From positions 1 to 10,999 of the forward strand of contig DJYX01000009.1 of NCBI GenBank assembly GCA_002450295.1: 10,999 nt of DNA. The letters are read 5' to 3'. Source of the stretch: Deltaproteobacteria bacterium UBA6967 (GTDB lineage Bacteria > SAR324 > NAC60-12). Below are positions 1 through 8,976 of this stretch, piece after piece (positions within the stretch are counted from its first letter, which is position 1; each line of letters starts with the position of its first letter). Under the pieces are notes generated by a model. It was not told the DNA's origin. It was given only the letters and a program-made list of their open reading frames with translations, and ran no database searches. The position numbers and the translations under genes were made by a program.

Positions 1-2787
<2,787 letters not shown>

Positions 2788-2792
2788 CAGGT

Positions 2793-4406
2793 TCAGTGCC
2801 GGACAGAATCGAAAGAGGAAGATTGTGCAGAAGCGACTGCACGTGCATAGGATTTGGGCATGTCAGACTGTAGCAAACTACCTGGCTCCAGATATTCGTA
2901 GATTTCCCCGTAGTGCTTGATCTCTGTCGAACTGACCCGTCGCATTAGATGCCAGGGTCGCAGATTGTCTGTATCTTTCAGGCCCATTGCGCCAATGATC
3001 TCACAAACACTCTTCTCCAAGTTCTTGTGTAGGTTATAGACACGCACTTTCTTGTCTGATGGGTCCAAACCATACATCAGTGTTCGATCTGTCGTCGCAA
3101 CTCCCACTGGGCAGCGATTCGTGTTGCACTTGAGTGCTTGAATACAACCAAGCCCCATCATCATTGCCCGAGCTGAGTTACAGAGGTCAGCCCCAAGCGC
3201 CAGACGCTTGACGATGCCAAAGCCTGACATCACCTTGCCACTGCTGATGACTCGAATATCCTTACGGAGATCAAATCCAGTGAGTGCATTGTGTACAAAG
3301 ATCAAACCTTCGCTCAGAGGGCTACCAATGTTATTGGTGAATTCCAGTGGGGCTGCACCGGTTCCTCCCTCTCCACCATCGACGGTAATGAAATCAGGCT
3401 TGATCCCAGTTTCATGCATCGCCTTACAGATAGCCAAAAATTCACGTCGTTTACCCACACAGAGCTTAAAGCCAACCGGCTTGCCTCCTGATTTCTCTCG
3501 CAGTAACTGAACAAATTCTATCAATTCTAAGGGAGTCGAGAACGCTGAATGCCCTGGAGGTGAATTGACGTCCTGCCCCATCGGTACACCACGAATTTCT
3601 GCAATTTCCTTGGTTAGTTTGGCTGCGGGTAGAATCCCACCATGTCCGGGCTTCGCTCCTTGAGAGAGCTTGATCTCAATCATCTTTACTTGGTCCTGAG
3701 AGGCCTTCTCTGCAAATTTTTCAGCGCTGAAGCTCCCATCATTGTTGCGGCAGGCGAAGTAGCCCGTACCAATCTGCCAGATCAGATCGCCCCCTCCCTG
3801 ATGATGAAATTTAGAAATCCCCCCTTCTCCAGTGTTATGAGCAAATTTGCCCATCTTGGCGCCACTGTTGAGAGCCAGTACGGCATTAGCACTCAGAGAG
3901 CCATAACTCATCGCAGAGATGTTCAGTAGACTGGCCGAGTAGGGCTTTTTACAATCCGGTCCACCTACCGTGACACGCAGATCAGTCTGGTCCAAGTGAG
4001 CAGGCTTTAGCGAGTGATTGACCCACTCGTAGCCAACTTCGTAAACATCTTGTTGAGTTCCGAAAGGCACCGTATCTCGGGCATTTTTGGCACGCTGATA
4101 GACTAAACTTCGTTCCAGGCGGTTGAAGGGGCGGCCTCCTGTGTCGGATTCAACAAAGTACTGATAAAGCTCTGGGCGGATTTCTTCCAGCAGGTAGCGC
4201 AGGTGGCCAATGATTGGGAAGTTTCGAGGAACAGTCTGTGATTTCTGGAAGACATCACGGAGACCGAGTAGAATGAGTGGAGCACCAATGACTAGAGTCC
4301 AGAGAATTTCCAGGTAGATCGGAGCAACTGCGGCCAGCATACCGAGATAGAGAATCGTGAGAACATAAAATACCTTCCGTACACTGATGGGTGAGTCAGC
4401 AATCAT
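2793..4406 (-). CDS. Membrane-anchored FMN-binding glutamate synthase family protein (GltB central/FMN domain)
   Basis: A 537-residue protein of the stand-alone glutamate-synthase-domain family (archaeal-type GltS, FMN plus 3Fe-4S). Two hydrophobic segments at about residues 12-32 and 34-49 predict an N-terminal membrane hairpin. The TIM-barrel core follows, with KLSQGAKPGHGG, the DFITVDGGEGGTGAAP glycine-rich FMN region and ISSGKVMSGFG. The cluster-binding Cys motif is C421-x5-C427-x4-C432, then PVGVATT, as in GltB. The glutaminase (class II amidotransferase) domain and the C-terminal GXGXG domain of full GltB are absent, and no small-subunit gltD is nearby. The real substrate and electron donor are therefore open; it could use ammonia or ferredoxin, or do another FMN oxidoreductase reaction. 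A good AGGAG lies 5 nt before the ATG. The gene is 30 nt downstream of the LOV kinase on the same strand, so it may be co-transcribed. Confidence 0.9.
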   Translation of the reverse strand: MIADSPISVRKVFYVLTILYLGMLAAVAPIYLEILWTLVIGAPLILLGLRDVFQKSQTVPRNFPIIGHLRYLLEEIRPELYQYFVESDTGGRPFNRLERSLVYQRAKNARDTVPFGTQQDVYEVGYEWVNHSLKPAHLDQTDLRVTVGGPDCKKPYSASLLNISAMSYGSLSANAVLALNSGAKMGKFAHNTGEGGISKFHHQGGGDLIWQIGTGYFACRNNDGSFSAEKFAEKASQDQVKMIEIKLSQGAKPGHGGILPAAKLTKEIAEIRGVPMGQDVNSPPGHSAFSTPLELIEFVQLLREKSGGKPVGFKLCVGKRREFLAICKAMHETGIKPDFITVDGGEGGTGAAPLEFTNNIGSPLSEGLIFVHNALTGFDLRKDIRVISSGKVMSGFGIVKRLALGADLCNSARAMMMGLGCIQALKCNTNRCPVGVATTDRTLMYGLDPSDKKVRVYNLHKNLEKSVCEIIGAMGLKDTDNLRPWHLMRRVSSTEIKHYGEIYEYLEPGSLLQSDMPKSYARAVASAQSSSFDSVRH

Positions 4407-4411
4407 GAAAA

Positions 4412-4416
4412 CTCCT
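4412..4416 (-). promoter_or_regulatory. Shine-Dalgarno site for the glutamate-synthase-like gene
   Basis: AGGAG on the minus strand, five bases (TTTTC) before the ATG at 4404-4406. It is one of only two strong Shine-Dalgarno sites in the window, and it fixes this start. The same GGAGTTTTCATG arrangement precedes the photolyase gene. Confidence 0.7.
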
Positions 4417-4436
4417 GAAGGGTGAAAGTGAGTTGC

Positions 4437-6038
4437 TCAGTTTTGTTTTGTTTGGGAATCTTCATCGAGAACTGCCATTGCCCGAATCGAGGACGGGAGC
4501 GTGAAATAGAAGCGAGAGCCTTCGCCCAAGGTGCTCTCAGCCCAGATCTGTCCACCGTTCTCGCGAACAAGCTCGTTGCAAAGAATCAACCCCAGTCCCG
4601 TGCCTTTTTCATTGGCGGTTCCAACTGTGGAAAATGAGGTCTCGATCTGAAACAGATCGTTCAGGCGCTGGGAAGCAATCCCGACACCACTGTCTGCGAC
4701 ACAAATGATGATCATGCCATCCTGCTGACTCGCATAGACCTGAATCTTTCCTTGTACCTGAGTGAACTTGATTGCATTAGAGATCAAGTTCTGCATCACC
4801 AAAGAAAGATGGGTACGGTCAGCGTAGACCAGCATCTCAGGATCTAGTGAAGAGTCAAAATGGATCTTCTTAGCCAACAGGTTGCCCTGCAGGAGGCTCA
4901 GCACCATTTCAACTCGCTCGCGCAGCAAAAGTGGCTCTGGTTGATAGCCCATACGACCTGACTGCAACCGGGTCCATTGCATCAGGTTTTCAAGTAGGTT
5001 GAGCAAGTTCTGCGCACCTACATGAATATGGTTTCCGTAGGACTGAATCTCTTCTAGCGTGAAGTCAGAAAGATTGCCAGAAAGAATTTCAGCAAAACCT
5101 AGAATCGAGTGGAAAGGACTCTTCAGATCGTGGGAGATGATCGAGAAGAATTTATCCTTATTAGCGTTCTGTCGCAGCAATGCCTGCTCAGAATCTACGA
5201 GGCGAGCATTGAGCTCCTCCAATTCTTCTGTGCGTTGACGAAGCGTGGCTTCCATCTGCTTTTTTTCGGTGATGTCCGACTGAATTCCAACGTAGTGCGT
5301 AGTTTGTCCTCCCTCATCTCTGATAGGAGTGATTGAAAGTTTGTTCCAGAAGGGACGTCCATCAACGGCATAATTCAGCAACTCGACCGTGCACGAGGTC
5401 TTGGTACGAAGCGCCTGGCGGATTGTTTCAATAGTGTTCTGGTTTGTTTCTGGGCCCTGAAGGAAACGGCAGTTGCGCCCCAGTACTTGGTCTAGTTCAT
5501 AGCCAGTAATTTTTAAAAATCCGCTGTTGGCATAGATGATTGGATTTCCATTCTGAGTTGCATCTGTGATTGTAATCCCCTCGTCAGCAGCTGCCATAGC
5601 TCGGTTTCGAAGTTGTAGTCCCTGCTCTGTCAGGGCACTTTGTGAAATGTCTTCATGGGCAGCCACCACCCAGTTACGCTCGTCGAAACTGAAGTGTGTG
5701 AGGGACAGTGAAAACCAGCGCTGTTCCGTATCGCTGTGGCAGGGATATTCTACTTGAAAAGAGTTTCTCTCCCCAGACAGCAATTGCTGGATCGCTTCAG
5801 CTACATTTCTCGCATCTTCTGTCTGGGGCCCAATAGCTTCTCGACAAATCCCCAGATAGTTGCGTCCTACTCCCCAATTGGGATCTTTGTATTGATTGGC
5901 CATACCGAAACGACGCCAAGCATCGTTGACCGCAACAATCACTCCCTGCTCATTGAGAATAGCAAGATGAATAGGGAGGGAGTCCAGAGTCTCCTGAAAA
6001 AATTTTGTGGAACTACGAAACGGGAGAACTTTTTCCAT
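4437..6038 (-). CDS. PAS-LOV sensor histidine kinase, probable blue-light receptor
   Basis: A 533-residue kinase with no predicted membrane segment, so probably cytosolic. Domains in order: PAS at about 18-133; LOV at about 149-257; coiled coil at about 258-300; HisKA with phospho-acceptor H303 (ISHDLKSPF); HATPase with the N box at N421 (LISNAIKF), G1 at D449-G453 (DSGVG) and G2 at 479-484 (GTGLGL). The LOV signature is complete: GRNCRFLQ with the adduct-forming Cys C190, Q194, N222 (NYAVDG), N232 (FWN) and Q253 (GIQ). The +4, +32 and +42 spacings from the Cys match my recollection of bacterial LOV proteins such as YtvA. In this family blue light forms a flavin-cysteinyl adduct that alters kinase activity. 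The gene lies 62 nt after a single-domain receiver gene, its likely partner. There is no clear Shine-Dalgarno before the ATG. The kinase call is certain; light sensing is strongly suggested but not tested. Confidence 0.95.
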   Translation of the reverse strand: MEKVLPFRSSTKFFQETLDSLPIHLAILNEQGVIVAVNDAWRRFGMANQYKDPNWGVGRNYLGICREAIGPQTEDARNVAEAIQQLLSGERNSFQVEYPCHSDTEQRWFSLSLTHFSFDERNWVVAAHEDISQSALTEQGLQLRNRAMAAADEGITITDATQNGNPIIYANSGFLKITGYELDQVLGRNCRFLQGPETNQNTIETIRQALRTKTSCTVELLNYAVDGRPFWNKLSITPIRDEGGQTTHYVGIQSDITEKKQMEATLRQRTEELEELNARLVDSEQALLRQNANKDKFFSIISHDLKSPFHSILGFAEILSGNLSDFTLEEIQSYGNHIHVGAQNLLNLLENLMQWTRLQSGRMGYQPEPLLLRERVEMVLSLLQGNLLAKKIHFDSSLDPEMLVYADRTHLSLVMQNLISNAIKFTQVQGKIQVYASQQDGMIIICVADSGVGIASQRLNDLFQIETSFSTVGTANEKGTGLGLILCNELVRENGGQIWAESTLGEGSRFYFTLPSSIRAMAVLDEDSQTKQN

Positions 6039-6100
6039 GAAGAATTTTGTGGCGTCAGAGGCGCTACCGACGAGCGGATGGCGGAGAGGGGAAGGATTCC

Positions 6101-6475
6101 TTAGGCGAGATGTTTCTCGACTTGCTGCCGTAATTGACAGGGTGCAATCGGCTTCCGCAAGTATCCTTGTGCTCCGGCCTGCAAAGCGGCCTGCTCACGG
6201 CCACTTTCCTGCTCAGCAGAGAGGAACAGTACCGGAGTTTCATGATCGTAGCGACGCAACTCCTCACAGAGTTCTATGCCGGTTCGCCGAGCTAAATTCT
6301 GGTCCATCAGAATCAGGTCGGGTTGCGTCTCTGCAACCATGTTATGAAATTGATCTTCCTGTTGCAAACAGATCAATTTCCAAGTTGGCCTACGAAAGAC
6401 AGCCTGAACTAAATCCAGACTAGGGCGCTCGTCGTCCAGCGCTAAGATGATTTTAGGTTTAATGAAATTATTCAC
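6101..6475 (-). CDS. Single-domain response regulator (receiver only)
   Basis: A 124-residue CheY-like receiver with no output domain. The acidic pocket is D14-D15, the phospho-acceptor is D58 (DLILMDQNL), the switch Ser is S86 (LFLSAE) and the conserved Lys is K108 (LRKP), so it should be phosphorylatable. The start is a GTG at 6473-6475; the only upstream ATG (out of frame, overlapping) closes at once, and no strong Shine-Dalgarno is visible. It is the first gene of the minus-strand run and precedes the LOV kinase, so it probably accepts phosphate from H303 or acts as a phosphate sink or shuttle. The LovR/LovK pair of Caulobacter is a known parallel in gene content. The family is certain; the partner is inferred from adjacency. 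Confidence 0.93.
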   Translation of the reverse strand: MNNFIKPKIILALDDERPSLDLVQAVFRRPTWKLICLQQEDQFHNMVAETQPDLILMDQNLARRTGIELCEELRRYDHETPVLFLSAEQESGREQAALQAGAQGYLRKPIAPCQLRQQVEKHLA

Positions 6476-6483
6476 ATTCTGCC

Positions 6484-6513
6484 AATATAGAAATGGTGGT
6501 TAGCGAAGAGCAA
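6484..6513 (-). promoter_or_regulatory. Possible sigma-70-type promoter for the receiver/LOV kinase run
   Basis: On the minus strand, TATATT (6484-6489, 5 of 6 to the -10 consensus) lies 18 nt after a weak TTGCTC (6508-6513). If used, transcription would begin almost at the GTG start at 6475, giving a nearly leaderless message, which agrees with the missing Shine-Dalgarno. The -35 match is poor, so this is only a candidate. Confidence 0.25.
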
Positions 6514-6522
6514 ACTAATTTT

Positions 6523-6534
6523 TAGATAAATCTA
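6523..6534. repeat. Short inverted repeat TAGAT-AA-ATCTA
   Basis: Perfect 5-bp arms separated by 2 bp, inside the AT-rich block nearest the receiver gene. The size suits a dimeric regulator operator, but in AT-rich DNA such repeats also arise by chance. Confidence 0.35.
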
Positions 6535-6585
6535 TTATTTTTTTACTAGGCATATCTAGAAACAGATCAAATTTTCTCTTATTTT

Positions 6586-6602
6586 TAGAAATTTGGTTTC
6601 TA
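6586..6602. repeat. Inverted repeat TAGAAA-(5)-TTTCTA
   Basis: Perfect 6-bp arms with a 5-bp spacer, at the inner edge of the same AT-rich block. Together with the 6523-6534 repeat it is a candidate operator for the divergent promoters. No regulator is assigned. Confidence 0.35.
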
Positions 6603-6715
6603 CCATGCAGTAGAACCTCCTTCAGTGCGAGAACTCAGATTAACTGCTACATACCCTGTGCCAATTCAGAGTTGGAAGATGAAGAAGCTTAGATGCTGAA
6701 TTTATGGAGTTTGAC

Positions 6716-6731
6716 TCGGTTGAAAAACCGA
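6716..6731 (+). other. Possible RNA hairpin with GAAA tetraloop
   Basis: TCGGTT and AACCGA form a perfect 6-bp stem closed by GAAA, a stable GNRA tetraloop if transcribed from the plus strand. It lies about 110 nt upstream of the sigma-54 regulator start, in the non-AT-rich part of the gap. No run of T follows, so it is not an intrinsic terminator. It could belong to a 5' leader or small RNA; nothing else supports either. Confidence 0.3.
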
Positions 6732-6784
6732 TGTTGGCTAGGGAATACTGGCTTAAAAAAAATAATAAACTTCTTTACATAATT

Positions 6785-6805
6785 TTTTATCATTTTTTGA
6801 TAAAA
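6785..6805. repeat. Inverted repeat TTTTATCA-(T5)-TGATAAAA
   Basis: Perfect 8-bp arms around a five-T spacer, 39 bp before the sigma-54 regulator start. A weak -35-like TTTACA (6774-6779) lies just upstream, so the repeat would overlap a promoter -10 region or lie at the start of the leader. It is a plausible operator; the binding protein is unknown. Confidence 0.4.
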
Positions 6806-6843
6806 TAAAATTTCCAAAATAAAATTATCCTGAAAATAAAATT
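6802..6843 (+). repeat. Three direct copies of AAAATAAAATT abutting the start codon
   Basis: Exact copies of the 11-mer lie at 6802-6812, 6816-6826 and 6833-6843, with periods of 14 and 17 bp. The last copy ends directly at the ATG at 6844. It takes the place of a Shine-Dalgarno site, which is absent. Possible roles are an A/U-rich translation enhancer or standby site, curved A-tract DNA, or repeated binding sites. Confidence 0.6.
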
Positions 6844-8862
6844 ATGAAAATTTTGATAATCGATGATGAACCTTACGTAGAGGCACTGATCAAAGGATGG
6901 TTTCGCTCTTCAGACCATGAATTGAACTTTTTGCAGAGTGGGGCTGCGCTGATGCGTGAGGGAGCCACCTTTGTCAAAAAATATGACGTAGTGATCATTG
7001 ACAAGCAGTTACCAGAGGTTGACGGGCTCCAAATTGGTAAGCATCTTAAAGAAAATTACCCCGAGTTGGTGACGATCATGGTCACAGGCTTTGAAAGTAC
7101 AGACACACTGGTATCAGCTTTTCGGGACAGTCATTTCGATGACTACATTTCAAAGCCTTTTGATTCGCGCAAGCTACAGGACTCGCTTTTGCGAGCGCAG
7201 CGACTGGTCGAAGAGCGTCATGCTCTCACCAGTGAGTACAAACTGAACGAGTCACTACGACTACAGACTATTGAAACGCCAAAACAACTGGTGGGGCAAT
7301 CGCCCCGTTTTCTGGAGATGATGGCGCTGATCAAAAAATTTGCTCCGCTAGATGGTCCAATCTTAATTCGTGGAGAGACGGGGACAGGAAAAGAATTGGT
7401 AGCTCGTGAGATCTACAAGTGTAGTCGTCGCCAGCATGGCTCCTTCGTGCCTGTGAACTGCGGTGCCATTCCCGCTGAACTCTTCGAGAGTGAGTTGTTT
7501 GGTCATGAGAAAGGAGCGTTTACTGGGGCGATTGGCAAAAAGGAAGGCTTGGTCAAATTGGCGGATGGTGGGACCCTGTTTTTAGATGAAATCGGGGATA
7601 CGCCCAGGGCCTTACAGGTCAAACTTCTACGCATGTTGCAGGAGGGAGAGATCCTCTCGGTTGGCAGTAATCGTCAGCAGAAAGTGAATGTCCGTGTAAT
7701 CAGTGCGACCAATCAGAAGTTAGAGGATCAAATCAAGGTCAAAGACTTCCGGGAGGATCTACTCTATCGATTAAATGTGTTTACGATTTACCTACCACCA
7801 CTAAGAGAGCGCCAGGAAGACCTACCCATGTTGATCCAGCACTTCATTCAGAAGAACAGTATGTTGAATCCAAGTGTGGTTGGGGTGGACCCAAATGCGT
7901 TGGAGATGCTGAGTCACTGGCCTTGGGAAGGTAATATCCGTGAATTGGAGAACGTGATCCAGCGTACCTGCGCCTTGGCGGAGTCGGAATATTTACGCCC
8001 AGAAGACTTCAAGGAAATTTACCATGAGTTGGTCAAGGGACACCCGAAGTTTGTAGTTCCCAAAGATAATGGTAACGAAGAAAGCGGTGAAGTCAGCAGT
8101 AGCACGAGTAGTCCCTTTGCACTGATCAATAGCAATCAAAGCTTCGCCAAGCACAGTGAACAACTCTGGCATGTTTTTCGAGAAAACAATTGGAAGCTTT
8201 GGCAGCTGGACAATCGTAACGAAGTCCGACAGATTCTGACAGAATGGTTGGAAACAGCGACGTATGTAAAAGTTGGACACTTTGGTAGAATCCAGACTGC
8301 TCGTGATCAGGTTCTGCCGGTACGGATCAGCTATCTCAATCCTGAAACTTGCCGAATCGAACAGATTGCCATCAATTTCTGTTTCTACTGCGAAGACTCG
8401 CTGGCGGAAGCACCAGTTTCTGCCAGCTTTGAATTTGCCAGAGAGAATGGTCAGTGCCATCAGATATACCAACCGGTTAAGAAAGGTTTGCCTGACACCT
8501 ATTTCTTCAACCTATTATATCGTAATCGTCATCGTAACCAGACGATCAGCATTTCACCTCAGCACATCATTCGGGCGCTGGTTCTACGGTACGCACAGAT
8601 GGATACGCCAGTGCGTCCACTAAAGAAAGTATTTGATGATGTGATGGAGTTTCTGATTGATGAAGAGGTTGTTGAGCAATTCCCTTACTTGCCACATGAT
8701 GGCTTAGAGGCAATGCGAGGTTGCCTCTGCAGCAAGGCCCATGTGTTTTCAGGCTTTTCCAGTCGGCTCAAGGCCAATCCAAATCTCGTAGCCCAGGAAG
8801 TGCGCAAGGTTTTCCCAGACTATTCCCTGCCCTTCACGATGCAGCAATCACTAGCTCAGTGA
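6844..8862 (+). CDS. Sigma-54-dependent response regulator with unrecognised C-terminal domain
   Basis: A 672-residue NtrC-class activator. The receiver is at about 1-120: acidic D7-D8, phospho-acceptor D53 (VIIDKQLP), T81, K104 (SKPF). The AAA+ sigma-54 domain is at about 147-390: Walker A GETGTGKE 177-184 with K183, GAFTGA 224-229 for sigma-54 contact, Walker B GGTLFLDE 242-249, the arginine-finger region (FREDLLYRLNVF, LRER) and the WPWEGNIRELENV segment. It should therefore remodel sigma-54 RNA polymerase on phosphorylation. A Ser-rich linker (about 408-427) follows, then about 240 residues that do not resemble the usual short Fis-type HTH. This region holds C503, C513, C516, C538-H539, C627 and C629. 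DNA binding is thus unproven. The gene is divergent from the receiver/LOV kinase genes. There is no Shine-Dalgarno; A/T repeats abut the ATG. Confidence 0.93.
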   Translation: MKILIIDDEPYVEALIKGWFRSSDHELNFLQSGAALMREGATFVKKYDVVIIDKQLPEVDGLQIGKHLKENYPELVTIMVTGFESTDTLVSAFRDSHFDDYISKPFDSRKLQDSLLRAQRLVEERHALTSEYKLNESLRLQTIETPKQLVGQSPRFLEMMALIKKFAPLDGPILIRGETGTGKELVAREIYKCSRRQHGSFVPVNCGAIPAELFESELFGHEKGAFTGAIGKKEGLVKLADGGTLFLDEIGDTPRALQVKLLRMLQEGEILSVGSNRQQKVNVRVISATNQKLEDQIKVKDFREDLLYRLNVFTIYLPPLRERQEDLPMLIQHFIQKNSMLNPSVVGVDPNALEMLSHWPWEGNIRELENVIQRTCALAESEYLRPEDFKEIYHELVKGHPKFVVPKDNGNEESGEVSSSTSSPFALINSNQSFAKHSEQLWHVFRENNWKLWQLDNRNEVRQILTEWLETATYVKVGHFGRIQTARDQVLPVRISYLNPETCRIEQIAINFCFYCEDSLAEAPVSASFEFARENGQCHQIYQPVKKGLPDTYFFNLLYRNRHRNQTISISPQHIIRALVLRYAQMDTPVRPLKKVFDDVMEFLIDEEVVEQFPYLPHDGLEAMRGCLCSKAHVFSGFSSRLKANPNLVAQEVRKVFPDYSLPFTMQQSLAQ

Positions 8863-8902
8863 GTTTGCAAAAACAAAGCTGATCAATAGCCGCGCTTCTA
8901 TT

Positions 8903-8938
8903 CCAGTCACTGGGAATTCCTACTTTCCGGGTGACTGG
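8903..8938. other. Long-stem hairpin between regulator and photolyase genes
   Basis: CCAGTCAC (8903-8910) and GTGACTGG (8931-8938) form a perfect 8-bp stem. Inside it GGGAA (8912-8916) can pair with TTTCC (8924-8928), counting one G-T wobble, extending the stem past a small bulge and leaving a loop of about 7 nt. Neither strand has a T run after it, so it is not a canonical intrinsic terminator. It could be a weak terminator or processing site for the regulator mRNA, an element in the photolyase leader, or an operator. The rest of the 114-bp gap shows no clear promoter. Confidence 0.5.
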
Positions 8939-8967
8939 CTCTTCACCGACTTGCTCACCCCGTCTTT

Positions 8968-8971
8968 GGAG
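8968..8971 (+). promoter_or_regulatory. Shine-Dalgarno site for photolyase
   Basis: GGAG five bases (TTTTC) before the ATG at 8977-8979. It supports this start, after which the reading frame immediately shows the photolyase N-terminus (FLFRRDLRLFDN). Confidence 0.7.
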
Positions 8972-8976
8972 TTTTC

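Larger units (their letters stand above)
6476..6843. promoter_or_regulatory. Divergent AT-rich control region between receiver/LOV kinase genes and sigma-54 regulator gene
   Basis: This 368-bp gap separates two divergently transcribed signalling genes and must hold both promoters. It has AT-rich blocks at about 6511-6600 and 6755-6843, with a stretch of ordinary composition between them (about 6603-6755) that contains no convincing gene. It holds several short inverted repeats and a tripled A/T-rich element, listed separately. I could not assign a -24/-12 (sigma-54) promoter or a strong -35/-10 pair on the plus strand. Confidence 0.6.

Noticed and set aside
2793..4406. Complete glutamate synthase large subunit (gltB)
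   Set aside because: At 537 residues it lacks the N-terminal glutaminase and C-terminal GXGXG domains, so gltB was not used as a symbol.
5736..6423. Plus-strand open frames across the kinase/receiver junction
   Set aside because: They are opposite the clear PAS and receiver domains; translations show no family features and the two frames overlap each other.
6734..6754. Sigma-54 (-24/-12) promoter suggested by TTGGC ... TGGC before the regulator gene
   Set aside because: The GG and GC elements are separated by 13 bp rather than the required 10 bp, and no other matching pair was found in the gap.
6693..6782. Small 29-codon reading frame starting ATGCTGAAT in the divergent gap
   Set aside because: Upstream purines are only weakly Shine-Dalgarno-like, it crosses the hairpin and an A-run, and it encodes no recognisable peptide; not enough to call a gene.
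7993..8472. 159-codon open frame antisense to the sigma-54 regulator
   Set aside because: Its translation has no protein-like motifs and it lies wholly opposite a well-supported coding sequence; a reverse-strand shadow.
8903..8938. Intrinsic terminator of the regulator gene
   Set aside because: The stem is good but neither strand has a following T run; it is kept only as an unassigned hairpin.
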